DNA of 64,000 nt, from positions 37,181,910 through 37,245,909 of the forward strand of contig NC_052392.1 in assembly GCF_009389715.1 (NCBI RefSeq), read 5' to 3'. The DNA comes from Phoenix dactylifera (taxonomy: Eukaryota > Streptophyta > Magnoliopsida > Arecales > Arecaceae). Below the pieces are notes generated by a model, which saw only the letters and a list, made by a program, of their open reading frames with translations, was not told where the DNA came from and did not search any database. How positions within the stretch are numbered: the stretch's first letter is position 1; the number at the start of each line of letters is the position of its first letter. Positions 24,508 to 36,765 of the stretch are shown piece by piece. The position numbers and the translations under genes were made by a program.

Positions 24508-24992
24508 TAGGGATGGCAATCGGGTCGGGTTGAATGCGGATTAAATCAAAAATTTGTCAACTCGTACTCTACTTGTTTAATAGATAGATCAAAAATTCAG
24601 ATCTTAACCCAATCTATTTATTAACTAGATAGTCCGATTTGACCCACATAATAATTAAACAAATCAAGTCAAGTTAAATAGGTTAAACATGTTAAGTAGA
24701 TTTTTAACGGGTTAAATGAAATTAAACTGGTTAAACATGTTAAGCGGATAAGGTTAGACAGGAGAAAAATAGGTTAAGTAATTTTAAATTTGTTAATAGG
24801 TCTAAAATGGGCTAAATGGATTAAACAAGTTATCTGACCCAATCCAATCCAAAAATTAAACGGATCAGATATCTGAAACCAAAACCCAACCCGAATATTA
24901 TTTAAGTTAAATGGATTGATTTGTTTACAATTTTGCTTATGGAGATTGAACACTGTCGTAATGATGAGTCAGATCATATTTTGCCAACCCTA
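24508..24992. mobile_element. TIR element (TAGGGATGGCAA ends), interrupted by the solo LTR
   Basis: The left terminus TAGGGATGGCAA is matched by TTGCCAACCCTA at the right end (24981-24992). The first five bases, TAGGG, are also the LTR target duplication, so the LTR landed five bases inside this element and the original left end is at 21466. The interior is rich in GGGTTAAA-type words and has no ORF. The termini resemble plant hAT-type non-autonomous elements; this is inference. Confidence 0.6.
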
Positions 24993-24999
24993 CGACCAC

Positions 25000-26492
25000 C
25001 TGCCATCATGGATGATCTGGAGTTGTGAATGATAAAGCCAGCTCCACAACACTGACTTTAGTTCTCTACATTATTATTGAAGTTGATTTCGAGAAAGCTA
25101 GAATGCGGGTGTTTTACTTTCTACGTTTTTTTTTTCTTTTTTTTTTTGTGATACGGTATGGGGATACCCACAAATATACATTCTTACAAATAAAATATCA
25201 TACATGTCAGCATAAACTAGGAGGTGGACATTTACACATAAGGGAGCAGAAATCTACATTAGATCCCACTCCAGCAAGCCTGTCACTGGCCAATATCATG
25301 TTAGGCTTTTAGCTCCCCTGGTGTGTCTATGAATTGAAGTCTGCCATGGCTTCATGGTTGGTGTGTTTGCCTCAGCCCTACTTTCTTATCCGGAACACAA
25401 CTTTAGACACGATGTATTAGGTGTTAGGTCTCATGGGGCCAAATAGTGGGACAAGGGAGATGTGTTTTTTCTTCTCTCTTCTTGAAATCATGTGAACTGA
25501 GTTTCTCTACCTTTTGAGTTGGAAAACCACCTGTCCTTCTTTTTTAATTATAACTTTCTTCCTACCATTCATTGATATTGTCAGGTTTCATTCGGAACCA
25601 ACAAGCGGAGCTATGCTAAATTACATTAATAACAAATCTCTTTAACTTTACTAATGTAATATAGACTCTATGGATGCTTATTTTTTAAAAAAATATATAA
25701 ATAAAGGAGCAAGAAATGATATGTACCGAGGGAAAAGAAACAAGAGAGCAACCAAAATGAGAGTATACTTGCCAAGTTTGAAGGGAATGTTAAAATTATC
25801 ATTTATCTCAAAAGCTTAAGCTGATAGAATAAGCTAAATTTATTTATATATTTTATATATTTTTTCTTAAATGTGGGACGGATTTTTTTTTAATAGGTGA
25901 GCTCAGCATGTAAAATTTTTAATAATGAGATTAAAGAGTGTGGAGACAGGTTCGAACTCAGAACCTTTGCTGATACCATGTTAATATCATCATTTGTCCC
26001 AAAAAAATTAATTGATATAATGAGGTGGATTTATTCATATAGTTTATATTTTTTTATAGGGAAGAGGAAACTTATCCTGCTTATCAATTAGTCAAGTAGG
26101 GGTATAACTACTATGCATTGCTCAGTTTACAATATACTTGTTAAATAAATATATATGGTGGAAATATCTAATGAGATGGAATCATAACCATTAGCTCAAA
26201 CAATAACTATGCAACCCCTTCTTTATGAAGTATATGACTTTATTGCACTTTCCATTGTTTGATGCAATTTAGTGGGCTCATTCATGAAATTTGTTCTATT
26301 TAAGCTGTCTTAAATGGAAAACTTGTCTTGCTATGTGGACATGGAATGACTCATAAATGTAACATGACTCATAAATGTAACATGGCTCGCATGGCTAGCG
26401 GCCAACCAGGATCCCGCATTCACTGAAACAAGTGCCTGTGATGAATTAAGACAACAAAAATTTGTCATTATTGAACATTGGCATCTTTTTTT

Positions 26493-26576
<84 letters not shown>

Positions 26577-27260
26577 AGAGAGAGATTTCTTTGGTTGATT
26601 GGCCATGTAGAGAATGGATCATTCTTAAGCATTTCCCAACACTTATCAATATATCCTTGATTATATATTCTGAATGGATATGAGTCAAATAACTTTAACT
26701 ATGGAAATTTTTTTTTCCTTTTTACGGGCAAGTAAAATATGTAATTTTGCGTAAGACCAACTTGGTGTTTAAGTTTCAAGAAAAAAATTTGCGTTGGATT
26801 ACAATCCTGAGCGCCATGAACCGACTATTTCTCCATGCAACCCTAATTTAGTATATTTATGCTTGCGTAGAAGATGTTCTAGCAAATATAAGACCAACAA
26901 CAGAAAAGCAATTACAAGGTAATTTTAAGATTTTTTTTGATAATTCTCTCTGTAAAGCTGTTGTAGATATTATTTATCTTCTCCTCTATTTTAGTTAGTA
27001 TTTGACATATGCATTGCACGCTTATGATTTTTTTAACCCAGGTTAAATTCAGAGATTTCGAATCATATTGAGCTAGCAAACTTTGCAACATTATATTATG
27101 GTAGAAAAATATGCTTTGAAGCTCTAAAAGGCCAATGTCATATAAAATGTGTACGCCCTGCCCTATCTCCATGCGTTTAGTGTCATGCATAGAAACTTAT
27201 ATGTTTAGTTAGAAAAAAAATAGACTCTAAAATAAAAATAGAAATAAGTGACTACCATTC
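25000..27260. other. Intergenic, no gene seen
   Basis: No exon supported. A word group at 25940-25985 (GACAGGTTCGAACTCAGAACC followed by GATACCATG) looks like a fragment of a retroelement. The rest is AT-rich. Confidence 0.45.
26497..26585. repeat. Compound microsatellite (CT)n(CA)n(GA)n
   Basis: About 23 CT units are followed by about 14 CA units and then a short GA run. Four ORFs on both strands are simple translations of this repeat and were discarded. Confidence 0.95.
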
Positions 27261-27261
27261 T

Positions 27262-27449
27262 TGCTGTTTGGTTGAAGAAAATCTTATTTTCATTCCAATT
27301 CTAAGAAAAAAATAAAAATTATCCGAATCTTTAATTCGAACTCTCGTTTAGTATTCAAATTTTATTTTAATTTCAGTCGTGAGCTAGATATATCAAAAAA
27401 AATATAATTATTTTTGATTTTGATATAAGATGCAAATGAAACACGTCCT
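27262..27449. mobile_element. Decayed MITE related to 7027-7257
   Basis: The left end TTGCTGTTTGGTT and the complement of the right end AAGGACGTGTTTCAT are weak inverted repeats, with the same ATTC/GAAT-rich interior as the copy at 7 kb. Confidence 0.4.
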
Positions 27450-27943
27450 TAGTATTTGGACACGGACATGGCTGTATACAAATGTCGTCGATCTTAGATA
27501 CGTTTCATGAGGTGGTCCCATGCGGTCATGTTTTCTGACCGTTCTATCGTGGAAAGGAGTTTGGTTCAGATAGGACAACCAGCACCGGCTTGTGACTTCC
27601 CTTCAGCCTCGGGGGCTGGGGGGTGGGTAAGAAAGACAAAAGAAAACCAGGTAGGTCAGAGACTGCAACCAAATGGTCCTCTCTTTCCTTTTCCCCTCTC
27701 TCTATTCTTTCTTTTTTGCGTGTTTGAGAGAGAAGATCGTACGACATTATCTGCTCTCTTTATTGATCAATGTTTGCTCTTTCTTCTTTCATTTTGGTTG
27801 AGGAAAAGCTTAGAGGGAGGACCGACAGGGCAACGTGATAGATGGAGGTGGTCGTACCTTGTGAACTTAAATTTTACGGACTCGATCAATTGCTCGAGGA
27901 GAGTGGTTCGCTCGTCTCGCTACTATCAATTGATCCATCAAAT

Positions 27944-28093
27944 TTGGAGGGATGGCATGGAGATTGGTATGGATATATATTTAATTTCATATCGGTTATT
28001 CGTTGGATAGATTTCGGATGCTTATATAAAATTAAGAAATCCAAATAATACCTTTTCACTAGCCATTTTTAGGTGACATCCTGAGTTGTTACA
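27944..28093 (+). mobile_element. TRIM LTR copy, diverged
   Basis: Contains CATATCGGTTATTCG, then TTATATAAA and AATAATACCTTTT, and ends CCTGAGTTGTTACA. It aligns end to end with the other TRIM LTRs. Its 5' end is insertion-laden and approximate. Confidence 0.6.
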
Positions 28094-28155
28094 GATGGAA
28101 GGAAGGAGGAGAGCCTCAATAGCATATAAACGAAGAAAAATGCTTTGAAGTGCCA

Positions 28156-28548
28156 CTTATACAAAAAAAAATGGTTTTAGTTTATATGATGACCCAAAAA
28201 ATTATCTTTCGGTTCGCCATTTTAGGTGAAGTCCTGAGTCGTGATAATGATATCAGAACAGATCTGACCTATGTCCCATGTGGACTAGGAGATACAATAG
28301 TACGGACTTATTGAGACTGACCATGAGCCGATCGTGGTGCTTGTGATTAAATTTGAATGGATTTAAACTCTTAGCCCGACGAAGACGTAATGGCTTAAAC
28401 TGGTAAAGTATGCAAGGACCTATGCGGGCATGTATTTAGTCCTACATCAGTTATCCGTCAAAAAGATCTTAGGTATTTATACAAGATTAAGAAACCTAAT
28501 GAAATGCCTTCTAGCTAGCTATTTTGGATGAGGTCCTAAGTTGTGACA
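28156..28548 (+). mobile_element. TRIM with truncated 5' LTR
   Basis: The 3' part of a 5' LTR ends near 28245 and is followed by a diverged primer-binding site (TGATATCAGAACAG, from 28248), an interior with the GATCGTGGTGCTTGTGATTA word, and a complete 3' LTR at 28411-28548 starting TGCAAGGACC and ending GTTGTGACA. The orientation is plus, opposite to the copies at 6.5 and 55 kb. Confidence 0.65.
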
Positions 28549-29129
28549 GTTTATCTAATGCTAGTATTGCAACTCACAATTCAACAAAGCCCCCTTCGTA
28601 TTGAAACAATTTTTGAGAGTTACATCAATCCTCAACTCTTCTCATGCCAAGTAGCAGGAGTAATCTTGTTCGATCAAACAAGCACTCCTAACATTACCTA
28701 TCTTTTTCTTTTCTTTTTCTGATTTAAACATATATTGTAGACAACTCTAATGTAAAGACATCCTATAGAGTCTACAAACAGGATCTCATGGAGCTGAATA
28801 GGAATGGATGAGAAAGATTCCTAGACGACACCTCCCAAATGATTAGCAACACAGGGATAGGATGCTACTTAATCTACTGCACTATTTGCCTCTTGATAGA
28901 TATAGACATCGGCGGCCTCAAAAAAAAGTCTAAAACTATGGTAAACCTCTGGATGTCGGAGGTTGCATCCTCAGTTTGGATACCCAATCGACCATGGCTC
29001 TCGAGTCAGCCTCCAGCACAATGCGAGTTTCCTATAGGGTTTGCAGTGGCATAACAATACCTTCCCAGTTGGTCTACGTTGTACACCAAATGGGAGTGAC
29101 ACATCAACCCATATGCTTTACCAAATCTG

Positions 29130-29283
29130 AGATGGTTCAATTGATTTTTTTTTTTTCAAAATCTTATCTAAAAAGTCTAGCCAAAAAATATTATTAATAT
29201 TTTTTGATTCTATATAAATATCCAAAATCTGTTCGGTGCAAAACTGATATATAACTAAATATACGTCCGCATGAATCCTCACA
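29130..29283 (-). mobile_element. TRIM LTR remnant
   Basis: Minus-strand reading begins TGTGAGGATTCATGCGGACG and continues with ATATCAG and TTATATAG words in the family order. The far end is eroded by a poly-T tract, so the 29130 border is approximate. Confidence 0.5.
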
Positions 29284-29289
29284 TTAGTG

Positions 29290-31090
29290 GTGATAAATAA
29301 AATTCCCAATACCAATTTGTGATGACTTTACTACCACTGATGGGCGCTCCATTCATCATCCAACGTGGCAATCGGTGATTGGTGCAGCATACAGGCATAT
29401 GCGAGTGCCGAGTGCAGGTTGGGCCAACACTGGTATGGTATCATGTCAGACCAGGGAATCGAATGGGGAATAGTGTGGTGCTGAATAGGATTTTTCCTCT
29501 AGTAGGAAGGTTCATTCTTCAAGCATTCGAGTATATCATAGTCTTAGTAAATTTGTCATAGCAGAAGTAGAAGCGCAAATTACTTGGCAATACCTCATTG
29601 ACCTCCTGCAGTTGACATAATTGTTGCATTTTCTGAAATCTCAGTGCTTCAATAGAATAATGCCTTCAGTTTTGGCTTCTCAGATCTTTGATTTCTGTAC
29701 AGATGAAGAAGTTGGAAAAAAATGTCTGGAAGAGTTCTGGAGGTGAGATGATGCTGTAAAGAATCTTGCAATCGGCTTGGCGCTTTGATTCGAGTGCCTA
29801 ATGACCCATAAAATTTTTCCTTTTGAGCATTCATGACTGGTTTGGATGTTCCCTGATGTAGCGAAAGGTGAAAATTCCCAACTCACGAAGAAGAAACTCT
29901 ATAGAGTATCCCCTAACTTCAGTGCCCCGAAAGGAGACAGTCCAAAACATCATAAGAAATGTGTACTCCATATTCAAGACAAGATAAGTTGAACCATATT
30001 CAAGGTCAGCATAGAAAGTATACACCTCTTTACATGTACTCCATAGAAAGCAAAGAAATGTTTGGTCGATCCGATAAATAATGGCAAGGCACTCAGAAAA
30101 CGATGGTTACGCTATCATTTGCATTTACATATCGAAAACATGCAACTTACATTGGAAGAATTCATTATGTTTTCAGATTTTCATCAGTTGGAAGTGTTGA
30201 AGAAGATGATATCTCTAGATGATCCTTCTCACAACAATTGCCGGTGCTAAAGCTTGTTTGTGATGCAGACTTTCAGCTTTAACTAATGTTGGCCACAATT
30301 TCCTGCAAGAGATTCATAAATATACCTGCAGCCTAGTTAAATAAAGCACACTGCTGCTACAAAGCACATGCACACTCTTTACTGCAGAGCAAGGTGCCCA
30401 TGGATTTTAGTAGTTTTCATGATTTCAGAGGGTTAGACAGGTTTTCTTTGCAACCAATGAATGAAGTAATCAACACACTTAGGTATTCCATTTAGCACCA
30501 AACCCAGACAACAGATTGCTAAACAACATCAAACCTTGAAAAGAGACATGGATCATATCAAAGCTCATAGAGCTAAAAGAAAAAATTGAAGCATCGTAAC
30601 TTTTTATTAAGAATCAAAAAAAAAAAATGCAAAAATAGTACATATTACATGATGATAGGTATTTATTCATGCACTAACCTATGATTTCTTTTAGCGGTTT
30701 CTTGGAAAGGTTGAATGAAAAATATAACAACAAGAAGCATTCGTTCTCTGAATAGGATGCAGAGCATTTTTGAAGCCGAAAAGTAACCCTTGGGACTGAT
30801 AAGGGTATTATTAAGAAAGCTAATTAGACCCATTGGTCAAGCATAAATAACCTTTAAATTAAGTATGACTAAATCTCAACTAAACACTAAAACGAAGAAA
30901 AAACATCACTCACCATTTCATGCTTTGTGCACCATGTACCATAACTATGAGACCTACCAATGACTGGCAGTAGACAGTGTGTATACTACTATATTGCCAT
31001 AAAGCCTAAGTGAATATCACAATTTTCATGACCAAACAAGGTTAAAAAACTGAACCATGATAGCGACAAGCATATAGGCAAAAGGAAAAC
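29290..31090. other. Intergenic, no gene seen
   Basis: Only short ORFs without family resemblance. Possible decayed downstream exons of the adjacent bHLH pseudogene were looked for and not found. Confidence 0.4.
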
Positions 31091-31719
31091 ATAATCCTCT
31101 TTAATTCACATATGAGCCCTTTGGAAAAGTTTACCTCAACCTTTTCTTGACACTTCAGGTTACAACCTGAACCACTGCACTCACATGAAGGATTGGATTG
31201 AACATCTTCACCCTCTTTAGTGTTAATGGCTGCATCTTCACATTTAGACTCAATTCCTTTGGTTCCAGAATTGCAAGATAATTATTTAGTGGTGGAAGAG
31301 CTTCCCTGTTGATCTGTGTCTTGACGATTTTCCTGCTGGCATGTCAAGTGAGATATGGAATCTGGTGTTCAACTCAAGGCTAAAGGCTGGGTCTGCACAT
31401 GTTACCTGGATGAAGGCTGCACAGAATGCCTCCTAGCAGACGGTCTCTCCAAATTTTGGTATGACACAATAACTGGTGCATACGAAGGGAAGGCAAGATA
31501 TTGATTGGCTACATCAAGTGTAGGATCATTTAGCAAGGGATGAGGTTGAAGGGAAGGATACAATGGATATGACAGGATAGAAGGCACAGGAGGAGATAGG
31601 CCATGACCCTGTAAACTACTATGATGTGTATCTAGCACCACAGACATCATCTGGAAAGAGAATGGTGGAGTTCCAGTGTAGACCATTGGATCAATGGTGA
31701 CCCAAGGATACATTAAATT

Positions 31720-32113
31720 TGTAACAACCCAAAACCTCACCCAAAAAGGCTAGCCAGAAGGTATTTTTTTGGGTTCCTTAGTCCTGACACGCCCGCACGG
31801 ATTCTCACATACTCCCTCCATTTAAGCATTGACGTCTTTGTCAGATTAAGGGTCCAAATCCATTTAAATCTAATCACAAGCACCACGATCGGCCCATTGT
31901 CAGTCTCAATGAGCTTATGTTATAGTGTCCCCTAGTCCACATGGAACATGGGTAGGGTTCATTCTGATACCATTTGTAACAACCCAAGACCTCACCCAAA
32001 AAAAAACTAGCCGAAAGGTATTTTTTTGGATTCCTTAATCCTGTATAAGTACCCAAAATCTTTCCGGCGAATAACCGATGTGGAATAAATACATACCCAT
32101 ACGAGTCCTCACA
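31720..32113 (-). mobile_element. TRIM inserted in a bHLH exon
   Basis: 394 bp. Both LTRs are present; the left-hand (3') LTR has an internal deletion of about 50 bp that removes the TATA and snRNA-like words. A primer-binding site TGGTATCAGAATGAACCC (minus strand) follows the 5' LTR after an AA spacer. Flanks on the minus strand are AGGTT and AATTT, a weak 3 of 5 target duplication. Confidence 0.8.
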
Positions 32114-32659
32114 AACCTCATCCTTTGGTGATATTGGATATTTAAGTTTTCAATATCAGCCTTTAGAACTGCTTTCTCTTCTTTTAGTTCCTCTTTTTCT
32201 TGCATAAGCTGTTAGCGGGACATAGATCATCACATGTCAAAATTGCAACACATGTAAATTTTTGTTTCTTTATTCTTTTTTTAAAAGACAGAGATGGCAA
32301 TGATAAGAAGGCATACATCATTAGACTCTTCAGTCTAAAGAGATTTCTGTTCAGTATTCAGTCTCTCTACCTCAGCAGTTAGTTCCTTCAACATTTCCAC
32401 CACATCAGAAAGGATTAGGTTGACAGGGATCTGATATAAATGTAGTAAACAATCAACAGAAGAAAACTAAAAGGCAGGGCACTTCAAAGGAGATAGGGCC
32501 ACATAAGACATGGTGTTCACAGTTATTTCATCCAGGAAATCCTTCAGAAAAAAAACTAAAATATATTGGTAAATCTTTAAAAATCTCCCCGTGCATATAC
32601 ATCAGTGAAATATGAAGTAGCATCCACATTCAATTTTTTTTGGGTTATCTTAGTAAGTA

Positions 32660-32796
32660 TATGAGGACCCGTGCGAGTGTATATTTAGTCCCACATTGGT
32701 TATTCACCCGGAAGATTATGGGTACTTGTATAGGATCACGGAACCTAAATAATACCTTCTAGTTAGCCTTTTTGGGTGACGTCCTGGATTGTTCCA
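32660..32796 (+). mobile_element. TRIM solo LTR with perfect target duplication
   Basis: 137 bp, flanked by AAGTA at 32655-32659 and 32797-32801. This copy fixes the family LTR borders (TATGAGGACC...GATTGTTCCA, a decayed TG...CA). It contains GTCCCACATTGG and, 28 bp downstream, TGTATAGG. It lies in an intron of the bHLH pseudogene, in the opposite orientation. Confidence 0.85.
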
Positions 32797-33009
32797 AAGT
32801 ATTTATAAACAAAGACATTATGCCATAAAGATGACTAAATGGAAACATTTACAAAACAATATTAGAAAACTAGGCAAAAGACATCTAAATTTACCTAACA
32901 TGATCCCCAGCTCAAGGAACTGCTCATTTAATCGGTCTCTCTTCAGTTTTTCTCAGCCAGCCTTTTTAAGTCTCTTAGTATTCATGGGGTCACTTGCTTC
33001 CACTGTTTT

Positions 33010-36000
33010 ATTTTGCCTGAATACCAAAATAAAGCATTTAACAAAGAGGAAAATGAATTAAGAGAACATGGTAGTAAATTATTATTTCCAAATGACCTCA
33101 ATGGGAATCTCATTTTCTAGGACACCGTGAGTCATATTAAACTACAGCCAAGAATATACAACCAGTATCACAACTAGTGCTATTATGCAAACAACACTAA
33201 ACTTTTAATTACTAATATCTTGACATCTAGATGTCCTGCAGATACGCTCCATGTGTCATCAGGAAATAACGAAAATCACTGAAGAAGACTGATGAAGGCA
33301 CAGGTATCTTGTGAAAAAGAAAATACATCTAGTTCATTCTCTAATTTATCCATTTTATCTATGATTTATGTGGACCAATTAAAAGCCTTCAAACTCACAG
33401 AACATGTCCGCTAAAGTCTATGCCTCATTAGATCAGCAAAAGTAAAACAAGCAAATGCCATTCCTCTCCCTCTTGATTTTGGGAATAATTGCCAATAATT
33501 ATTCAGCATTCAGCCACCTGCTAATAAAAGGACCAGTGAAATTCACACTCTGAGAGTTAATCTTGAAAGGTCATAGGGACTTGAAGGAAAAGGTGATCAA
33601 AAATCATTTATAGGAAGTAAAGGAGTAAGTTGATCTGATAATCATATTTTAGACTCGACCTTCTTAAATATTTGATGACTTGCCCATATTATAATTTGTC
33701 AGGCATGAGGTACAAAAAGTGATATATAACATGACGTTCCTTAATAATGTGAACAATAGGCAACAATGTTAATTGACACCTGACATGGTCGTTAAGTGTC
33801 CAACTGCCCAGGAGAATCCAACAAGGGAATCTTCTGAAAAATCAGACACAGAGATATGTCTGTATGCTATGTATCTGTATAGATGTATTAACATATGCAT
33901 GTAATGAATAATGAGCTAGGCCTATGCTCGTTAAGTTCATAAAATTTGATAAAATGGTTACTGAGTCTTATGTTACATTTAGAAACATAATGTGATGGCA
34001 TCATTATTTGATGATATTAAGTGTCAAGGAGTGTCATGAAATGCCCCAAGTGTTAAGTGTTTGAAATGTCCAAAAAGTCAAATTTTGGAGTGTTCCAGCT
34101 AACTCTATTAGAAAACTTGAAGCAGAAAATTGAATAGTGGTTGATAATGCCGAACCACCCTTCATTGGATTCTGGGATTTAAAAGTTCTGAAGCATCATC
34201 TTGCATAGGGTTCGGTGCTGGGATTTAAAAGATCTGATGCAACAACTTGCATAGGGTTGGTTGCTGGGATTTAAAAGGTCTGATGCATCATCTTGCATAG
34301 GATTTCCGCAAATCTATGCCTTAAGTGGAGTTTGTGTGTTGATCATCTAACATGATTGCATGTGAACAGTTTGCTCCATTTTTAAATTTTTCTTGAATAC
34401 TTCAAGGTATTCTTTTTATGTGTATGCATTTGTATGCATACCTGCATGGTATGCATGCCTGTGTTTTTGTGTGCATTGTGTTGGCCTCCAAATTACAGGA
34501 TTCTTTTTCAGCAAGATGTTTTTCTTATGGTTCTTTTCATGTCTTTTCATTTTTCCTATTTACATGTGTCCTTTTTATTATTTACTTAGATCTCTAACAG
34601 GACAAGAAATCCGAATGTCCTTTATACTCTCTTCTTGGTACTTTTGTTATGATTGTAATAACCCATTCTTTACTATCTATCAAAGCATACCAGAACTCCA
34701 TTACACCATGTATCTACTTAAACATGTAACAGCCAATCATTATCAATGAACTTAATTTTCTAGCTAAAACTAGTGTATCTTTTACTTTTTCGCTCCCTTT
34801 CTTGTGTCCTTACAACCTTGGCTTCAAAAAAACCTTGTAGTCCTTCAGTTCTTCTCTTCTATAGAACACTTTAGGAATTATGGAGGAAGAAGTATATGTA
34901 TGTATTGTTAGAAAAAAAGAAGTATAGAATACATGGTGTGTGTTTTAGTGAAAAGAGAAACGAAGACTAGTCCGTTATCGAAATTGATGACCAAGAGATG
35001 GCATAAAGAGGCTTCAATCAAGGTTCTAAATATGGGTACCAAGCACCATATACTTTTTTCATTAGAACAGTATAGTACCAATGCAGATTGTATATACTAA
35101 TAGCTACTATCAATACGACACTGCCGATATGCACTGGTACAGATCGTTACCTATTGGTACAACTGCTTTTCAGCATCAAAGCACGGTAGCACCCATACTG
35201 GTTTTGGTTTCGTGTCGGAACAGTATGGTACTATTCGTACCATCCCACTCTAATGGTTTTGAAACAATGATTTCCTTTATTCTAGATTAGTTTTAGAAAA
35301 TAATACAGAAATAAATTAGAAATGGGTGGATGAATACTAGGTGCTTTTGAAATTTTAGTTGACTATGGGATGCCTTCACTTCAGAAGAGAATATCAAAAA
35401 ACAGCAATAAGAGTCACAGTCACAGTATCATACACTTTGCTCGGCAACAATATTAATGGTCTCTACAAACAAAAAAAATGTGGCAAAGATAAGAATGTTT
35501 AGATAGACGCATGAAGAGACTAGAAAGACATCAAGAATCTGTAGAGAAGCCCTAGAAGCTGTAGGCATGTGTAATGAAATCCCAGCTGATGATATGCATA
35601 TGTGCTTAGAGTCTTCATAAGGGCTAGGAACATTAGGACAAAGCCAGATTCGTGCTTGTTGAAATGCTTACAAAATGGGGCAAAACAAGATGATACCAAT
35701 TTCGACACTCCACTTTATTTCAGATATTCAAAATGTCAGGCCATTTGAGTTTTTTTTTCTGCTTTAGCAAAATATGAACCATGCCATACTTGAATGGATC
35801 AACCCTTTTTCGATCTGCCAATTGGCCAAGTAGGTTAAGTCACTGGATGTGGGAAACCAATGAGCTGGTTTTTTTTTTTTATCTCACCTTCAACCAATTT
35901 CTTCTAGGCTTCCTCCCATCCTAGTTATTTCAGAAAAAAAAGGAAGACCAGGTTACCATTTTAGTTTTTTTTTATATATATATACATCTTGATTGGTAAT

Positions 36001-36765
36001 AAAAGAATGAAATAAAGATTACAGAGCAACTTAAAGATCAATGAAAAACAACATGCCATAATATATATGGTTCTTTAAATTTGCTTCCGAATTTCAGCAA
36101 TTTGACATTTCTATATTCACAATTTTGCATCAACATTGTGCACTAGCATTCTATAAAGCAAACACTAGAGCTGATTCTCTAAAAAGTAGGGTAGGGTTTT
36201 GCCATCCATTAATAATTCTAACCATGCATTTGGGTTACATTTGAGATGGGGTATAGATTGAAAACTTGTACTACTTACACAGTATATTTGCATTATTCTT
36301 GGCTTAAGTGCATATCAGAGGTTGGAAAGAAGGAAACAAAAGCTTTCAAACAGAGATAGGAAGAATGTCATGGAAATATTCAGAAGCAAAACCCAGAAGA
36401 CATAATAACAGCTGATCAAACTACAAATCTCCCCATGCTAACTAAGGAACATTTGACATTTCCTACTGAATCCCATACAAGTCCTCAATCACCTGCACTA
36501 AAAAATTTTGCATGACTTCTTGCAATAAATGTGGCATAAAAACTGTCAACTCCTCCCCCAACCGCAATAAAAAAAGAGTAAATTCAGCAATGTTATCAAC
36601 ATCTATATGCACAGAGCAATCAAAAAAAAAAACTCACTGATAAAAAGAAGGAACAAATCCAAAATAATTAGAATATAAGAGAAGACCAAACATTAAAAAA
36701 AAAAAAAAACTGACTCAATTTGTGGAAACCTATCACAGAATTGGCCAGATAACGGAGAGAGCTCC
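33010..36765. other. Intergenic, no gene seen
   Basis: Mostly AT-rich. The block at 35020-35260 has repeated GGTAC words similar in kind to 40760-40860 and is probably a dispersed repeat. ORF 34393-34749 has low-complexity hydrophobic composition and no family resemblance. Confidence 0.45.
34175..34310 (+). repeat. 46-bp tandem repeat, three units
   Basis: Units start at 34175, 34221 and 34267, an exact 46-bp period. Each has GGATTTAAAAG(T/A/G)TCTGA and CTTGCATAGG. No coding role is apparent. Confidence 0.9.

Larger units (their letters stand above)
31090..33002 (-). pseudogene. bHLH transcription factor pseudogene (bHLH121-like)
   Basis: Pieces of a plant bHLH factor of the iron-homeostasis type (bHLH121/bHLH47 group) can be read in order on the minus strand. 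Exon 32895-33002 encodes the basic region ending EKLKRDRLNEQFLELGIML. An exon at about 32345-32430 encodes ILSDVVEMLKELTAEVERL. Then come EEKAVLKADIENLNIQY (about 32120-32200) and MYPWVTIDPMVY onward (31407-31719). A Cys-rich tail follows near 31090-31340. Disabling changes are visible: a TGA replaces the conserved Arg codon just before EKLKRD; the second exon is out of frame after a deletion; a TAG follows EQKSL; a TAA lies in the tail; and a TRIM splits the YHQRMR-MYPW coding stretch. Splice sites are still recognisable, so decay is moderate. Upstream first-exon sequence was not found. Confidence 0.75.

Noticed and set aside
26331-26688. Ser/Leu, Thr/His and Arg/Glu repeat ORFs
   Set aside because: Simple translations of the compound CT/CA/GA microsatellite.
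27507-28010. 167-aa ORF
   Set aside because: It runs into a TRIM LTR and shows no family resemblance.
30062-30250. 62-aa plus-strand ORF
   Set aside because: No family resemblance, no exon context, and a length expected by chance.
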